This document shows positions 1 through 11,470 of a DNA stretch of 64,000 nt, piece by piece. The notes beneath the pieces are model-generated. The model made no database searches and was not told the origin of the DNA. It was given only the letters and a program-made list of their open reading frames with translations. The stretch's first letter is position 1, and every line of letters begins with the position of its first letter. The stretch is taken from assembly GCA_017165825.1 (NCBI GenBank), contig CM029380.1, forward strand, positions 21,652,198-21,716,197. The letters run 5' to 3'. This stretch comes from Hepsetus odoe (lineage: Eukaryota > Chordata > Actinopteri > Characiformes > Hepsetidae). The position numbers and the translations under genes are program-made.

Positions 1-690
1 AGTTGTTTTTTTTATCTTTTATATGTCTTTTATCTTTCTTAATTTTTTCATTTGATATTTATTTAAATGCTTTCATTAAGAATTTAATTTCAATTTAAAT
101 ATTAATTTTAATCAAGTTCCAGGTTTACTGTTTCTTACTGCACTAACTGCTGTCTATCGTTTCTAGATCATGGATGTTTAAAGAGGTTTTTTAGATTTTA
201 ATTAATATTGAATTTTTTTGGCATTTTTTTTGAAATATAAGAAACGAATAATTATCAGAATTTAGAAATAATTCTAACAGCCTTGCTAGAAAAAAAAAAA
301 AACTCTTGGTCATTCTTAGGCAGTGAGATTTTAGCAGTTAGAAGGTCACGTGTGTGTTAGGTGTGTGACTACCAGGCATAAAGGGAACAAATAGGTTTCC
401 ATACTGTTGAACCTTGATTGTAGTCATTAAACGTCTATGGCATTTTTACTACCATTTCAAAGACTAAAGAGAATGAACTCTCTCTTTCACATTGTCTTCA
501 TCACTCTGCTTTGCTCGCTCTGTCTATCACTCTGTGATGTTGGTCCCTCCAGAAGACCCAAAAAGTGGCCTTGCACAAGTGTTACAGCATGTGACTCTTC
601 TCTGGCAGCTGTTTCTTCCAGAGGCTGGGTCTGAATATTCATGATGATTGTATTCCCATGGCCAGTGGGCTGCAGCTGTCCCTACATCTC

Positions 691-723
<33 letters not shown>

Positions 724-2164
724 CACACAAACAGTCAATCTTATACAAATGAGAATTGATCAACCTTTTGAGTTTTACATTCAGTCAGTTTTGCTATTTT
801 AATTGTATGCATACGGTACCGCGTACATAAAAACAATGACTATAGTTGTGCCAAAAATATCGCTTTTTCTGGCATGCTTCATTTTCTTTCTTTTTGTTCT
901 TTTCAAGCTACTCTATTTTCCTTTTTGGTATTTTGATTTGGCCACTTAACTGTTTGGTAAGTGAACTCTCTCATAGTAAACGCATTTTTTATTCTTGATC
1001 AGCTGTGGAAGCTATTCCTTTTCCTGTAGAATCATTTTTTTGTTCCAGTCGTGACTTCCCACGGTTTTCCCCTGACTTTTGCTTTTATCTTAATTTGAGT
1101 TTAATTTTCTTTCCCTGACGATCCTTCTCCAGGTCAGAGCTACAGAGTTAGGGTGTAAATAGGAGATGGTGAGGCCTTGCAGGAGGCCAGAACTGTAACC
1201 GTGTTATGAGTGATGGAGCCAGGCTGACAGATGGTCCTGGAGCTTCAGTCAGATGTGCCCCATCCTTCACTGGTTCCCTGGCCCTGTCAAACTCCTTCAA
1301 CGACACACTTGGCCTCTTTTCGTCTCTGACTTCTCTCACGGGGGGCTGGACCTACTGCCAAAAAGCATTAGGCCTCATTCTGATGTCCTTTTCTCTCTCA
1401 CTTTTTCTATTTTGGAAGATCTTTAGCAATGCTGGAATGCTAAGAGGCATTAACCGCAATAAAAAAGGGATAGGACATGGGTGTATGACTGAAAGTGCTC
1501 TTCTTGTCTGTGTCCTCTGAACTCATATGGCTATCCTTTTTTTTCTTTAGTCCACTGCCTCCAGGGTAGAGCTTGATTCCTCGTCCACTGAAAAAAAGGA
1601 GTAGCCGAACTTAGAGACAGGCCAGGGGTGGGCTGGCTAAAACAGAAAGCAGAGCCATGTGCTTTTCATTAAGCCGAACGGAAATAAGTGCTGACCCATT
1701 CTTTCGTGAGGGCACGTCCATTTAAATCTTCAGCGCAGAAAATTAGATGTGGGGGAGGTTCAGGTTGCAGAACGAGCGAGAGATGCGTGCGTGTCCGAGT
1801 GTGTTTGAACGGGAAAGGAGAAAAGAAACCGAGCACCAGTCCTGGAAATCAGCTTTATTGAAAGTGAAGATGAAAACTAAACACTTCCTCCTGCATTCTT
1901 CTCTAATTCGTTGGATATCTGTGTGGTCTGCTTTTCCCATCACCTTCCAGTTCCAGCCGAGGCCAGGACCTCACGCCGTCACGCTTGCCATATGCACTAG
2001 ATCTCACAGCACTTTAGTCAGAAGCCCTGTGTGGCCCTTCAACACCAATCACACTTCTCTTCCAAGACTCCTGATACAGTATTGAGAAGGAGTGAAAAAT
2101 GGAGTGATATGAATTGTGCAGGTAAATGCAATTGCTTTGTTTGCACACTAAATAGGTTGCAATC
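1..2164. other. AT-rich upstream flank, no gene
   Basis: This stretch is AT-rich and holds no frame with recognisable protein similarity. Short open frames at 437-634, 1206-1520 and 1747-2085 have no domain, no plausible splice context and no codon pattern distinct from the surrounding DNA. The only clear structure is a CA microsatellite at 692-720. Confidence 0.6.
692..720. repeat. (AC)n microsatellite
   Basis: Uninterrupted AC dinucleotide run of about 29 bp. The cysteine/valine frame across it on the minus strand is an artefact of the repeat. Confidence 0.95.
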
Positions 2165-2710
2165 ACCTTAACCAACCCCAGCCCTTTCAGCCCTGTCACC
2201 CAAATTAACCAGCATGTTCACTGCCTACATCACATGACTTAACCCACCCTGGCACAATTACCTTAACCCACTCCAGCGTGTTCAACTTAACACACCCCAG
2301 ACATTTCGGCTTAACTCACACCACACATTCAGCTCGACTTACAACCGCGCTTTCGGCTGAAGTCACAACCTTAAATCACACCCGCACATTAGGACTAAGT
2401 CACATCCGACACGTTCAGCTCAAATCATTTCAACACCACCCGATCATTAAAGTTACCCACAAGTTTTACTTAAACCACACAAGCATGCTTAAGTTCCACA
2501 CCAGCACATTCAGGTGCATTCAGCCTCACAAATCAATACAGTTTACCCCCAATTCACATGTTCCTTACCCACAGCAGCATGTTCAGCTTAACGGCAGGTT
2601 CAGCCTAACCCTCAGCAGCATGTTCAGCTTAATGCACCTTTCAGCTTAACTCACACCGGCACACTGCGCTTAACACACACTGGCACTCTTAATTCACACC
2701 ATCACACTCT
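2165..2710. repeat. Degenerate minisatellite, ~24 bp unit
   Basis: About 545 bp made of diverged copies of a unit close to TTAACTCACACCAGCACATT plus CAGC, roughly 24 bp long and repeated about twenty times. Recurring words are TTAACNCAC, ACACC, GCACA and TTCAGC. Because 24 is a multiple of three, a 123-residue open frame (2278-2649) survives across it, but its protein is a low-complexity echo of the repeat with no known domain. Copies differ by substitutions and small indels, so the array looks old. Confidence 0.8.
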
Positions 2711-2967
2711 CGGTCCCAGGGCTTCTGCTTTCACATTGAATGTTGGGTATCAAAGTAAACACAGTTATTTTTTGTCATTGAAATGTATTCAAAAGATCAT
2801 GAGATCTTGAGATTTCAATTCTGTATTATGATTAAAAGGAAACTGAGCTGAATGCAATGTCATGCCAATTCTGTTGAGTGCTATTTTAGAGTTAGAGGGA
2901 GCAAAAGGACAACGGGGCAAGTTTGCTCAAGTGGGTATTAGAGTAATGAAGGTGTTCTGAGGGATGA

Positions 2968-3027
2968 ACACACACACATACACACACACACACAGACACA
3001 CACACACGCACACACACACACACACAC

Positions 3028-3059
<32 letters not shown>

Positions 3060-3060
3060 T
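2968..3060. repeat. Compound (CA)n microsatellite
   Basis: About 90 bp of CA repeats broken by CATA, CAGA and CGCA units. It is responsible for the overlapping cysteine/valine-rich minus-strand frames here. Confidence 0.95.
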
Positions 3061-4146
3061 GTTGCACCTTTCTTGCCCCTTGCTGAGCCGTCAGTGGAGA
3101 TGATGTGAGTAATGCTGTCCCTGTGTCCCAGTTCTCCCCTCTGCATCCTTCATCTCCTCCTGGAGCCAGTGTAGGTTCTACCCCTGCCATGTTCATCACT
3201 CACCTCCACTAGCAGGGTGCTCCACATCATCACTGCTGCTCTGCAGGAGGTTCAGTACAGCCCCTTGCTTTTAACCCAGTATATCGCATGCATGGCATTA
3301 GAAAAACGAGTTCACTAAGGATATCTTGCACAATACCTGAAGTTGTAAAAATAAATAAAAAGATATGCATGATCAATACTTTTTATCCCAAGATTAGCAG
3401 AAAAGGGAAATAAATGAATGCATGATCTACAATGTGTTGGAACCGATGCATTATTAGTGTGTGAAATGCAAATAGTTTCTTTCAATTTAACACTTTTCAC
3501 TTTAGAATTAAGTACGAGAAGGGCTGGAGCCGAGTATATGGTTAAGATTCCCTGCAGCCTGTGTGCACATCTGTTTTCTGTGCCGAGTGCTTCTTCTTTC
3601 GAAAGCAATTTCAGCACAAGCGGAATCTGTGGGGTTTATACTGGAAGCCAGGTGACCCATTCATGACCCCCGGGCTGACAGAGGTCTGGCCAAGAGGGTT
3701 GGGATGACCAGGAAAACTTTTTGTGGAACACTCTGCTGGGAGAGTGAGTGTAGTTACACACTGAAACAGGAATGAAAGAAAGGTTTCACTTTCCAGGCCA
3801 TTTAATAAGATCTATTAAATAAACAGCTATTTTATTATTTTTTGTATTTACATAAGGATACGTTGTTTTAATTTACATTAAATGGTTTTCGATTAAAACA
3901 GGAGGTTTTCTTACATTTGAGTTTAAGGACTTTTCAAAACTAATTCCAAGGTGAATGTAATTACTGTCTATAACCATTGGAGGGCGACATTATACTAAAG
4001 CAGGAACTACACTTCTGTGTTATCCTTAAATCACAGCAGATCCATAATTAAAACACAAATGAGCAATGAATGTAATGAAAAGCTGTTGCTGTTATTTTGT
4101 TTCTAACTTTATTTTGTATCTTTATATCTTTATATCCATATATCTG

Positions 4147-4258
4147 TGGGTGGAGGTGGTCTAGTGGTAGGGTACTTGCCTATGGACCAGTGGCTCAAGA
4201 GGTCCCAGGTTCAAATCGCACCTCTAGCACTGAGCAAGACCTTTAACCCTGAGTTTCA
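4147..4258 (+). mobile_element. tRNA-derived SINE (family 1)
   Basis: An RNA polymerase III promoter is visible. The A box TGGTCTAGTGG lies at 4157-4167 and fits TRGYNNARNNG. The B box GGTTCAAATCG lies at 4208-4218 and is one base from GGTTCRANNCC. Downstream is the phrase 'actgagcaagacctttaaccctgag', part of the body of SINEs widespread in ostariophysan fish. The copy is truncated, lacking the 3' tail found in the second copy at 60391-60540. Confidence 0.75.
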
Positions 4259-5003
4259 TGTAAATATATATGTAATGATAATTCTCAATTTAAAAAACCT
4301 TAATAAAAATGAATGCATAGCTTACCTTTTTAGCTCTAAAGAAAAATAATAATAAAATAATAAAATAAATAATAATGAACGTATTAGATGTAGTAGATTG
4401 AGTAATTCAACTTAATCATGAATTAATTTATGATTAAAACCTATATTGGATTATAGCTCATGTCCATATGTTATACATCTATGAATTAAAAGTATACCAT
4501 TTTTAAAATTTGCTTCAGAGCACTCTACAAAGTTTTAAAATGCACCAGCAAAAACTTGTGTTTTATCAGCAAGCTCATCAAAGTGAAAACCCCCCAACAA
4601 ATTAACATCCTTCTTGTTTTCAAGAAAATCAAAAGGTAGACAGATTCTCAGGGCAAAATGAAGACATTAAAGCACACGTAAACAGTAGATGAAAGAGGAT
4701 TTGAATGTTTTTTTTTTTTTTCAGTCGGTCTCGGGTTTGACAGAAGCGCATGTTGTGAGAAGATAGTGAGGCCACAACAAAGGCGGTGTTGAGTGGAGGC
4801 AGTGAGCGGCGGCTCCCCTGGCAGGCCGGAGCCCTCTCCTCCCCTGGCACTGTCTGCATGAGTTAGTCACACCACGGGAGAGCCGCCCCAAACAGCCTGC
4901 CCAGCTCCGCCCGTCACACTGAGCCACAATGGGCCTGGCACTGCCAAGCCCTGCTGATCATGCACTTGAAAGCCTAATGATCACACACACTACACAACAT
5001 GAT

Positions 5004-5005
<2 letters not shown>
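4259..5005. other. Non-coding flank with a GC-richer block at 4725-4985
   Basis: AT-rich sequence followed by a GC-richer, unique-looking block at about 4725-4985. The block includes an imperfect inverted repeat around TGGCACTGCCAAG near 4937. That resembles a pair of NFI half-sites but has the wrong spacing for the canonical TTGGC-N5-GCCAA. No gene is seen. Confidence 0.4.
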
Positions 5006-5062
<57 letters not shown>

Positions 5063-5063
5063 T
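5006..5063. repeat. (TC)n microsatellite
   Basis: Nearly pure CT repeat with one G interruption, followed by further pyrimidine-rich sequence to about 5085. A homopyrimidine tract of this length can adopt triplex structure. Confidence 0.95.
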
Positions 5064-6425
5064 TCCCCCTCTCCCCCCCTTTGCTTTAAAAAAGCCCTGA
5101 ACTGACAGTAAATCAAACCACAGCTCTTTTATGAGCCTTATCTAAATTGAAGGGCAGCATGCTGTCTTTTGGCTGACGATGAGCTCAAGCTTGTAGTCGT
5201 GAGGTTTTAGCAAGGTTGCGTGGAAGCTAAGGGTATAATGATTTGCAAAATTCACTTTTCATTTTGCAGTGGGAGCTTTATTCCATACATTTTTAGGTAT
5301 ATGTTTATAATGGTTGTACATTAATATACTTTCGGTTTCCAATGAAGCATTAAACGTTATAGTAGCACAATCTTTTAATCCAACTGGCATTAGGCATTAG
5401 GCACATTGCTTACACATTAGGCTCGTAATGCAATGAAAAAACCTTTGATACCATGTGATTTATCGATAAAACCATAGTGATAGCATTTATGTTGTCGCCA
5501 ACAATGACCGCCACTAATCAGCATTATATTATATGGAGAAATTCTGCATTATTCTGACTGTTTTGTTTGCACTAAGCAACATTTAAGCATTTTTGGTTAA
5601 ATACCTCCTTTAATTTGCATTATCACTGCTGAGTATTTGGTGAAATGTTTTGAATAAGTATCTCTGTATGCTTTAAGGTTACATTTGGTCTTGGTTTCAC
5701 TTTCTCTTTCATCATGCCCAGCTGCGCTCAGAGATGTCTAGTCATATTACAGTTACTAAAGGATTTTCTTTTCACAATAAAACGGTGTAATTAGTGGAAT
5801 GCGCCTGGGATTTTACTTGTAGTTAATTGTCATCCCAGTCACCTGTCGGTTCCTGCACAGCGCTGTTGAGGGCTCTTAATGTGTGTGTGCTGGTAAAGTA
5901 GGAGAGGGAGCGGTTTTCCACATCCAGCTGTGTGCTCCAAGCTGCAGTCCTTTCCCCCCTCTCTCTTTTCCCCCAGTCCTCAACAGCTGTCAGGTGTCTC
6001 CTATTGTTTTTCAAACTGTTGGAGAACAGGGGATTGTGCAGTACATCTGTTAGTGTGTGAGTGTGTGACTGTGAATTTGCGTGTGTGTGTGTTTTCTACC
6101 TTTCTGCCCTTGCCGTGGTGCTCTCGATGGGCCTAAACAGCGCTCCGTTTGTGGACGCGTCCTTTATGAGCATATATCTGCGCTGAATGAATGTACATAT
6201 GTAATAGAGAGAGAACATGCGGTCTGGCGTGCTCCTGGCGTTCTGTGCTGCTCTCTGCCTGTGTGCACAAACAGAAGGAATGAGGGGGAGGGTGAAAATG
6301 TGTTAGATAGACCCAGCATATGCCTTGCTATTCCAACAGCTTGCATATGGGCCATACTTGCCTGGAGGCTTGTTTTTAAGAAAAAGATTTTGGACTCTTC
6401 CAGAGTTCCGGGGTCCACCGAACAT
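5064..6425. other. Non-coding flank
   Basis: No recognisable gene, RNA or transposon in this stretch. The sequence is mostly unique and AT-rich, with short GT runs near 6050-6090. Confidence 0.5.
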
Positions 6426-6603
6426 TGTGTGTCTGTGTATGTGTGTGTGCGTGTGTGCGTGTGTTTGTGTGTGTGTGTGTGTGTGGGCAGTTTGCCGAAG
6501 ATCTTTTCCTGAAAGTGATGTGTGAAAGCTACTGTGTTGGATGTGTGAGAGAGAAAAATAACATGCACACACACACACACACACATACACACACACACAC
6601 ACA
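6426..6603. repeat. (GT)n and facing (AC)n microsatellites
   Basis: A GT-rich run at 6426-6485 is followed about 80 bp later by an AC run at 6565-6603. The two are reverse complements and could pair as a hairpin stem, but the sequence between them shows no extended complementarity. Confidence 0.9.
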
Positions 6604-7526
6604 AGACATATCGTTATATAACAGACATAATTATACTTGGAGTACAGTATGTTTAGCCCATATTGTGGTTTACTTCATGTAACAATACTGTGAATTATAG
6701 CCTGCTTTACAAACCTTTGGTAGAGACAGCTGCCAAGGTGTTCTTCATATACACTTTTACTTACCTGTCACCTCATGATGTCCTTAGGCCCAATCTGGCA
6801 GGTTTCATTCTTTTTTGTTCTCGTCAAGGTTTCTCTCGGCACTCGATTCGCAGTAAATATATCAGAACCATTAAAAATGGTCTGTGGGCCATTTGCACTC
6901 AATTCTCCTTCTATGGTAAACCCACGAACCACACAAATGATGGCTGTTGTGTAATTTCACATGCAGAACTGTGATCTGAGTCTGACCCTTAGCTAAACTG
7001 TACTGTAGGTAACTGATGCATAGAAGTGACCAGTGGTTTCCGAATATTTTTTGATACCATTTCAGGTTAAATAAAAGGATTTGAAATGTTATAAAATGTA
7101 GGACAGTGCTTAGATTAAATTCATCAATTTAAATTAAATCCATTTTTTCAGCTTTCAGTTTTGTTTATCGAAGTTCATTATTTAAACACTATTTTAATAT
7201 CAAGATTTACACAGTATTTAAATGCTCAGACTGCAGTAGGGAATTGCTGACCTACACGAGCGCCATGTGTAGTGAATATTGTGGAGCTTGTATGTATATA
7301 TTAGCAGCAGCGTACTAAATAAGTGTGTGTGTGTGTCTGTAGATAATGGCCCACTTATGGTACAAATGCTTGAAAAGCTTGAGCTTTTAGAAGCGTCTAA
7401 TAAAGTAAATTAATTATTCAAAAAAGAGACATTGAGAGCAGTGAATGTTAGCAGTCCATTAGCCTGTTAGTGCGAGTAGTAAGCAGCGTGTTTGTGAATG
7501 AGAGCAGGCTGACTCACAGATCTCCG

Positions 7527-7558
<32 letters not shown>

Positions 7559-7718
7559 GTGCATGCTGGGGTGCATGCTTGGCCCAGTCCTGGCTGTGCT
7601 CCAGTGTTGGCATCTCAGTGGCACCAGGTGGAGCCTATTGCTTCCAATCCGCCACCCCAGACTGCAGGGTTGCTGGGGCCAAGCAATGCCAACACCCACA
7701 ACACCCACACACGCTAAT

Positions 7719-7750
<32 letters not shown>
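7527..7750. repeat. Fold-back (long imperfect inverted repeat)
   Basis: A GT run (7527-7562) and an AC run (7719-7750) flank a spacer that is itself partly self-complementary. The segment GCATGCTTGGCCCAG at 7573-7587 pairs with the segment at 7673-7690 apart from two single-base bulges. The centre at 7620-7635, GGCACCAGGTGGAGCC, is a near-perfect palindrome. All these pairings share roughly the same centre, near 7628, so the block reads as one imperfect hairpin rather than two chance repeats. Open frames through it are repeat artefacts. Confidence 0.6.
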
Positions 7751-7849
7751 CACATAGTTTATTAAGTATTAGGGACCACTGTCTGGTACTTTTGATATAT
7801 TTGTTATATAAACCAAGTCAAACTAAACAGATAAAGAAGATACTGTAAT

Positions 7850-8250
7850 TGTGAACCCACACTGACTGAGGCCGGCAAATCCTGAGAGTGTTTTTAAGCT
7901 GCAGCGTGTTCACGAAGCGCGGTTGAGCAGCAGTAAGGGGATCCTCTGGCCTGCTGCTTTTTGTTTATTCATTAGGCTGAGCTCTTCAAGACCTCGAAGG
8001 CAAGCTGCTCCAGAGCAGGATAATGTTATTACCCCCAGGCTGCTTAAGCACAACTGCATGCCAGCTTCACTGGCTCTACGCAACCCCCCCCTCTATCTCT
8101 GCCTACCATGCCACCCCCACCAAACACACCCCGCCATGCGAAGCCCGCTGTGCAGGTGTGTGTGGTATGTGCTGCGTCGTGACAGAACCAGCATAAGCAG
8201 TATTTACATCTTGAATGGGCCAGGAGCCACATGGAGGAACACTGAAATGG
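7850..8250. promoter_or_regulatory. Unique, possibly conserved non-coding block
   Basis: Balanced-composition sequence without repeats, containing E-box-like and TAAT-type words (for example TTTATTCATTAGGCTGAGC near 7965) and CpGs. A 155-residue frame (7923-8390) crosses it but matches no family I know and extends into AT-rich DNA. A regulatory role is inference only. Confidence 0.2.
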
Positions 8251-9253
8251 CCAAATGCATCCAGCGGTCATTTATTTTCAAATCTTTATGTGTAATGCTT
8301 GGCTTTATTTTAAGGGAGCATAAAAGAATAAATACCTGGAATATAGAGCTTTTATTCCATTGTGTTCAAAGTAAATCCGTTTCTGAGTGAGGAATGTTGG
8401 TGGGTTGGCACAAATAAGGTTATGACTTGTAATAGATAAATAAAGACCATTCATAGAGGTTTATTGCAATTAATGACATCATACTCCAGTGATTGCTTTC
8501 AGAACTACAGATTAAGCTATGAGTGGATGATAAAACACTCTTCAGGGGGTTCCTCGAAATGACCATGTCAGTGGGATTTCTGTACTGAAAGATCACCCTC
8601 TTGTGGTTTTGTGGGGAATGGAGACCAGGGGCAAAATGAGGTCAGCGCTCTCTGATTCACTCTTGCTGATGCAGGCTAAGCTTCAAATAAAATAGTCCAA
8701 GCCTTAAAGATTCACTCTGTTCACAACTCTTCTCCTCTGCTCTTTGTCTCAACCGTTAAAAAATACTTATTGTGTCCACTTTGAAGTTTCATTGTAAACA
8801 TTCAAGTTTGCAGTTTGAAGCTCCTTAGTTACAAAAATAAACAGCACAGTATATTTCGATGAATATTCAAGCTTTATTTCTGTTTTATTTAAAATGCATA
8901 GAGAAAGAATGACTGCAATTTTTTTAATGAATGGCAAAAAAACCTGAGTGAAGGCAGTCATCAAAAATAAAATACATTTTAATGACTAAATGGAACATCC
9001 CTAAATGTAGGACAATATAGTAACCACTGATTATACACATATTTTTGGAACAAATGGGCAGTAATCAAAAATATAATAGAATAGTGAATAGTGAAATATT
9101 ATGATCCTTTACTGCCCCTGAGTGAACACACAACTAACCGACAGTTTTTAAAAGGATTATAGACAGAGAAAATATAAAATGTGTTCAGATTTTTACTATT
9201 ACACGTATCTGTTTATATCTATATATCTATGTGTCTGGAGGGAAGCACAGTAA
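8251..9253. other. AT-rich non-coding flank
   Basis: No gene, RNA or transposon recognised. Confidence 0.5.
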
Positions 9254-9288
9254 GACAGACAGACAGTCATTCATTCAGACAGACAGAC

Positions 9289-9337
<49 letters not shown>
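9254..9337. repeat. (GACA)n / (GATA)n microsatellite
   Basis: Two short GACA blocks (9254-9266 and about 9277-9290) run into a GATA tetranucleotide array of about 12 units ending near 9337. GACA and GATA repeats are typical of fish genomes and are often hypervariable. Confidence 0.95.
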
Positions 9338-9338
<1 letters not shown>

Positions 9339-9798
9339 ACTCCTGTTTAGATTATATATGCAGTATAAATTGCATTTTAAAATACAGCACAGTAATAGAT
9401 TACTAACAGGACACATAAACCAGATAATGATGAATTTTTAGCAGTAATGGATAATGGCTCATTTTTATTCATTTTTTAAATGCAGATGAAATTCTATTTG
9501 GTTGATTTTATTTACAAGAAACATCACTGTCCACAAACAGGCACAAAAATGCTTATGAGTGTTTTGAGCCACCAGCTTTCTGCAGCTTTCTATTTTTTTA
9601 ATAATATGACCTGATTAGAATTTCCAGTGTAGGTTTCATTGGATAACATCCTGCAAAACGGGATAAAAAGTCTTCTGTGTATTTATAGTCTAGTAAGGAA
9701 AAATGTAAGTGGTTATGGTGTGAGAATGTTTCATTTAAAATATTACAGCAGGAATGACCCTGATTCAACCCTCCTACAAATTAAGAATGTATATTTGG

Positions 9799-9833
9799 TA
9801 TAATATAATATAATATAATATAATATAAAATAA
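9799..9833. repeat. (TATAA)n pentanucleotide repeat
   Basis: Six or so tandem copies of TATAA/TAATA. Confidence 0.9.
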
Positions 9834-9993
9834 TGTCATACGAGTTACACTACTAATTGTTATTCGTGGCTGAGCTGCGTCTAAGATGGTTTTAATTCCT
9901 TGTACTTCCGTGTGAAGGCCTGTAGATGGAGTATTGCCCTGCATTTCATGGAGCGCAAGCTAAATGTGGCCCAAAATGAATGAATGAAAAGTT

Positions 9994-10271
9994 AAAATAA
10001 TAATAATAACAACAACAATAATAATAATAACAACAATAATAATAATAATTATTATTATTATTAGCATTATTGTTATTATTGTTGTATTATTATTGTTATT
10101 GTTATTATTATTATTATTACTGTTGTTGTTGTTTTTATTATTATTATTAGCAGTTGTTCTAATTGTATTATTATTATTAGCAATAAAAATAAATAATAAT
10201 AATAATTCTCAATGATTGTTCTAATGTTATTATTATTATTAGCAATAAAAACAAATAATAATAATGATGAT
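9994..10271. repeat. (AAT)n/(ATT)n array with duplicated segment
   Basis: About 280 bp of AAT and ATT trinucleotides. The AAT block comes first and then flips to ATT, so the two halves can pair. Within it a segment of about 60 bp containing TTGTTCTAATNGTATTATTA, then TTATTAGCAATAAAAA, occurs twice (starting about 10153 and 10216), which shows local tandem duplication. The asparagine/isoleucine-rich frames are artefacts. Confidence 0.85.
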
Positions 10272-10663
10272 GAGGAGGAGATTTTCTTATCGCTGTCGAT
10301 ACTTTCATTTGAAATGGTAATATCTATGGTAATCATTCATTTGTGATTCTTGAAAAAGTACATGCTTGGTTTTATTTCCTGAAAATTTTGTCAAAGTAAT
10401 ACATTTTTTTTCTATTTTGTGTACTTTTCAGTCTTTAACGTGCTATCAAGTCTGTTCTTTTTATCACTGCACTGTTGACCCCCCCCCTCCTCCTAGGACA
10501 GTTTTCAGAGCAGAGTACCTTTATGATCACTTGTCCTGAAACAGTGAGAAGGGACCAGTTACTTTGTGTTTCTGGTAGAAAGGTGGGCTCGAAATGATCT
10601 AGTGAAGCGCCTGTTTTTCCCAGTTTCCCAGTTATGAGTCACTGGAAAGTCCTTTAATGGGTT

Positions 10664-10688
10664 CACACACGCGCGCGCGCGCGCACAC
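10664..10688. repeat. Alternating CA/CG tract (Z-DNA-prone)
   Basis: A 25 bp perfectly alternating purine-pyrimidine tract whose core is (GC)n flanked by CA dinucleotides. Alternating GC is the strongest Z-DNA former. Confidence 0.8.
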
Positions 10689-11152
10689 CTGAAAGAAGCG
10701 TCGATCTGCTCTCCATGCTTTCTCTGCTCCCTCACTTCACATGAACTTTCACGCGTCCTCCCCGGACTCTCCTGTATTTGCGCGCTACTTGTACACCCGC
10801 CTCGAAATGTGAAGACAAACTCACACTGCGTGCACCTCACACTCCTCTCCACCAGCCTGTCAGCCCTCCATCACTGAAAGCGCGGCACGTGGCGCTTTTA
10901 CACTCCCGCGCTGAGTCTCTCCCTGCACTTACCTTCACCCCCCTGAAGATGGAGAAAAGCCCACCGAGATCCCCCGCAGCCCGACGAGAGAGTCCCCAAA
11001 AGCAGACCCAAAAACAGGGTTTAAAACGGAGTTTAATCTCCGCTCGCTTCTGCCCTGCCTCCCTGCCTCCCTGCCTCCAAAAGCCTTTGGCACAGGCGCC
11101 TTGGCCTTTAATGTTTGCGCAGAACTTGGCAGAAAGATGTCCATCAGGATGC

Positions 11153-11154
<2 letters not shown>

Positions 11155-11218
<64 letters not shown>
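11155..11218. repeat. (AC)n followed by (AG)n
   Basis: AC repeat at 11155-11183 that switches directly to AG repeat at 11184-11218. Confidence 0.95.
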
Positions 11219-11221
<3 letters not shown>

Positions 11222-11470
11222 GAAGACGCACAGCACAGATTGTTTTTGTTTATTTTGGTTTCAAATTCGAAAATTCAAAAAATGTATCCAATTCCATTTT
11301 TAAAAATTCGGAAATGTTACGTCATAAACGCTCGATTTTCTTTCTTAGCGGTCTCGAAATCTCCCGCAAAGAGCTGGATAGGCCTATTACATCAGCAGCA
11401 TACGTCCCCAAAATGACCAATTATATATTAAAACTCAAGTCTTTTGGGTGCGAAACAGTCTGATTATCTT

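Larger units (their letters stand above)
10560..11470 (-). promoter_or_regulatory. CpG-rich block, candidate antisense promoter/exon
   Basis: This block is markedly richer in G+C and CpG than its surroundings. On the minus strand a consensus splice donor AG|GTAAGT is present: the exon would end at 10933 and the intron would begin at 10932. I found no comparable GTAAGT or GTGAGT donor on the plus strand in this block. Three NFI half-sites (TTGGC) lie at 11087-11091, 11101-11105 and 11126-11130. The human NFIA locus has annotated antisense lncRNAs (NFIA-AS1, NFIA-AS2), so a divergent transcript here is plausible. No open frame encodes a recognisable protein. Confidence 0.35.

Noticed and set aside
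4930..4950. Possible NFI palindrome TGGCACTGCCAAG
   Set aside because: The spacer between TGGC and GCCA is three bases, not the five of the NFI consensus.
7923..8390. 155-residue plus-strand frame
   Set aside because: No family match, no splice context, and its second half is AT-rich. Treated as a possible regulatory block instead.
10778..11416. 212-residue plus-strand frame in the CpG-rich upstream block
   Set aside because: High GC lowers stop frequency, and the frame runs through the AC/AG microsatellite. No similarity or splice support; kept only as a possible non-coding exon region.
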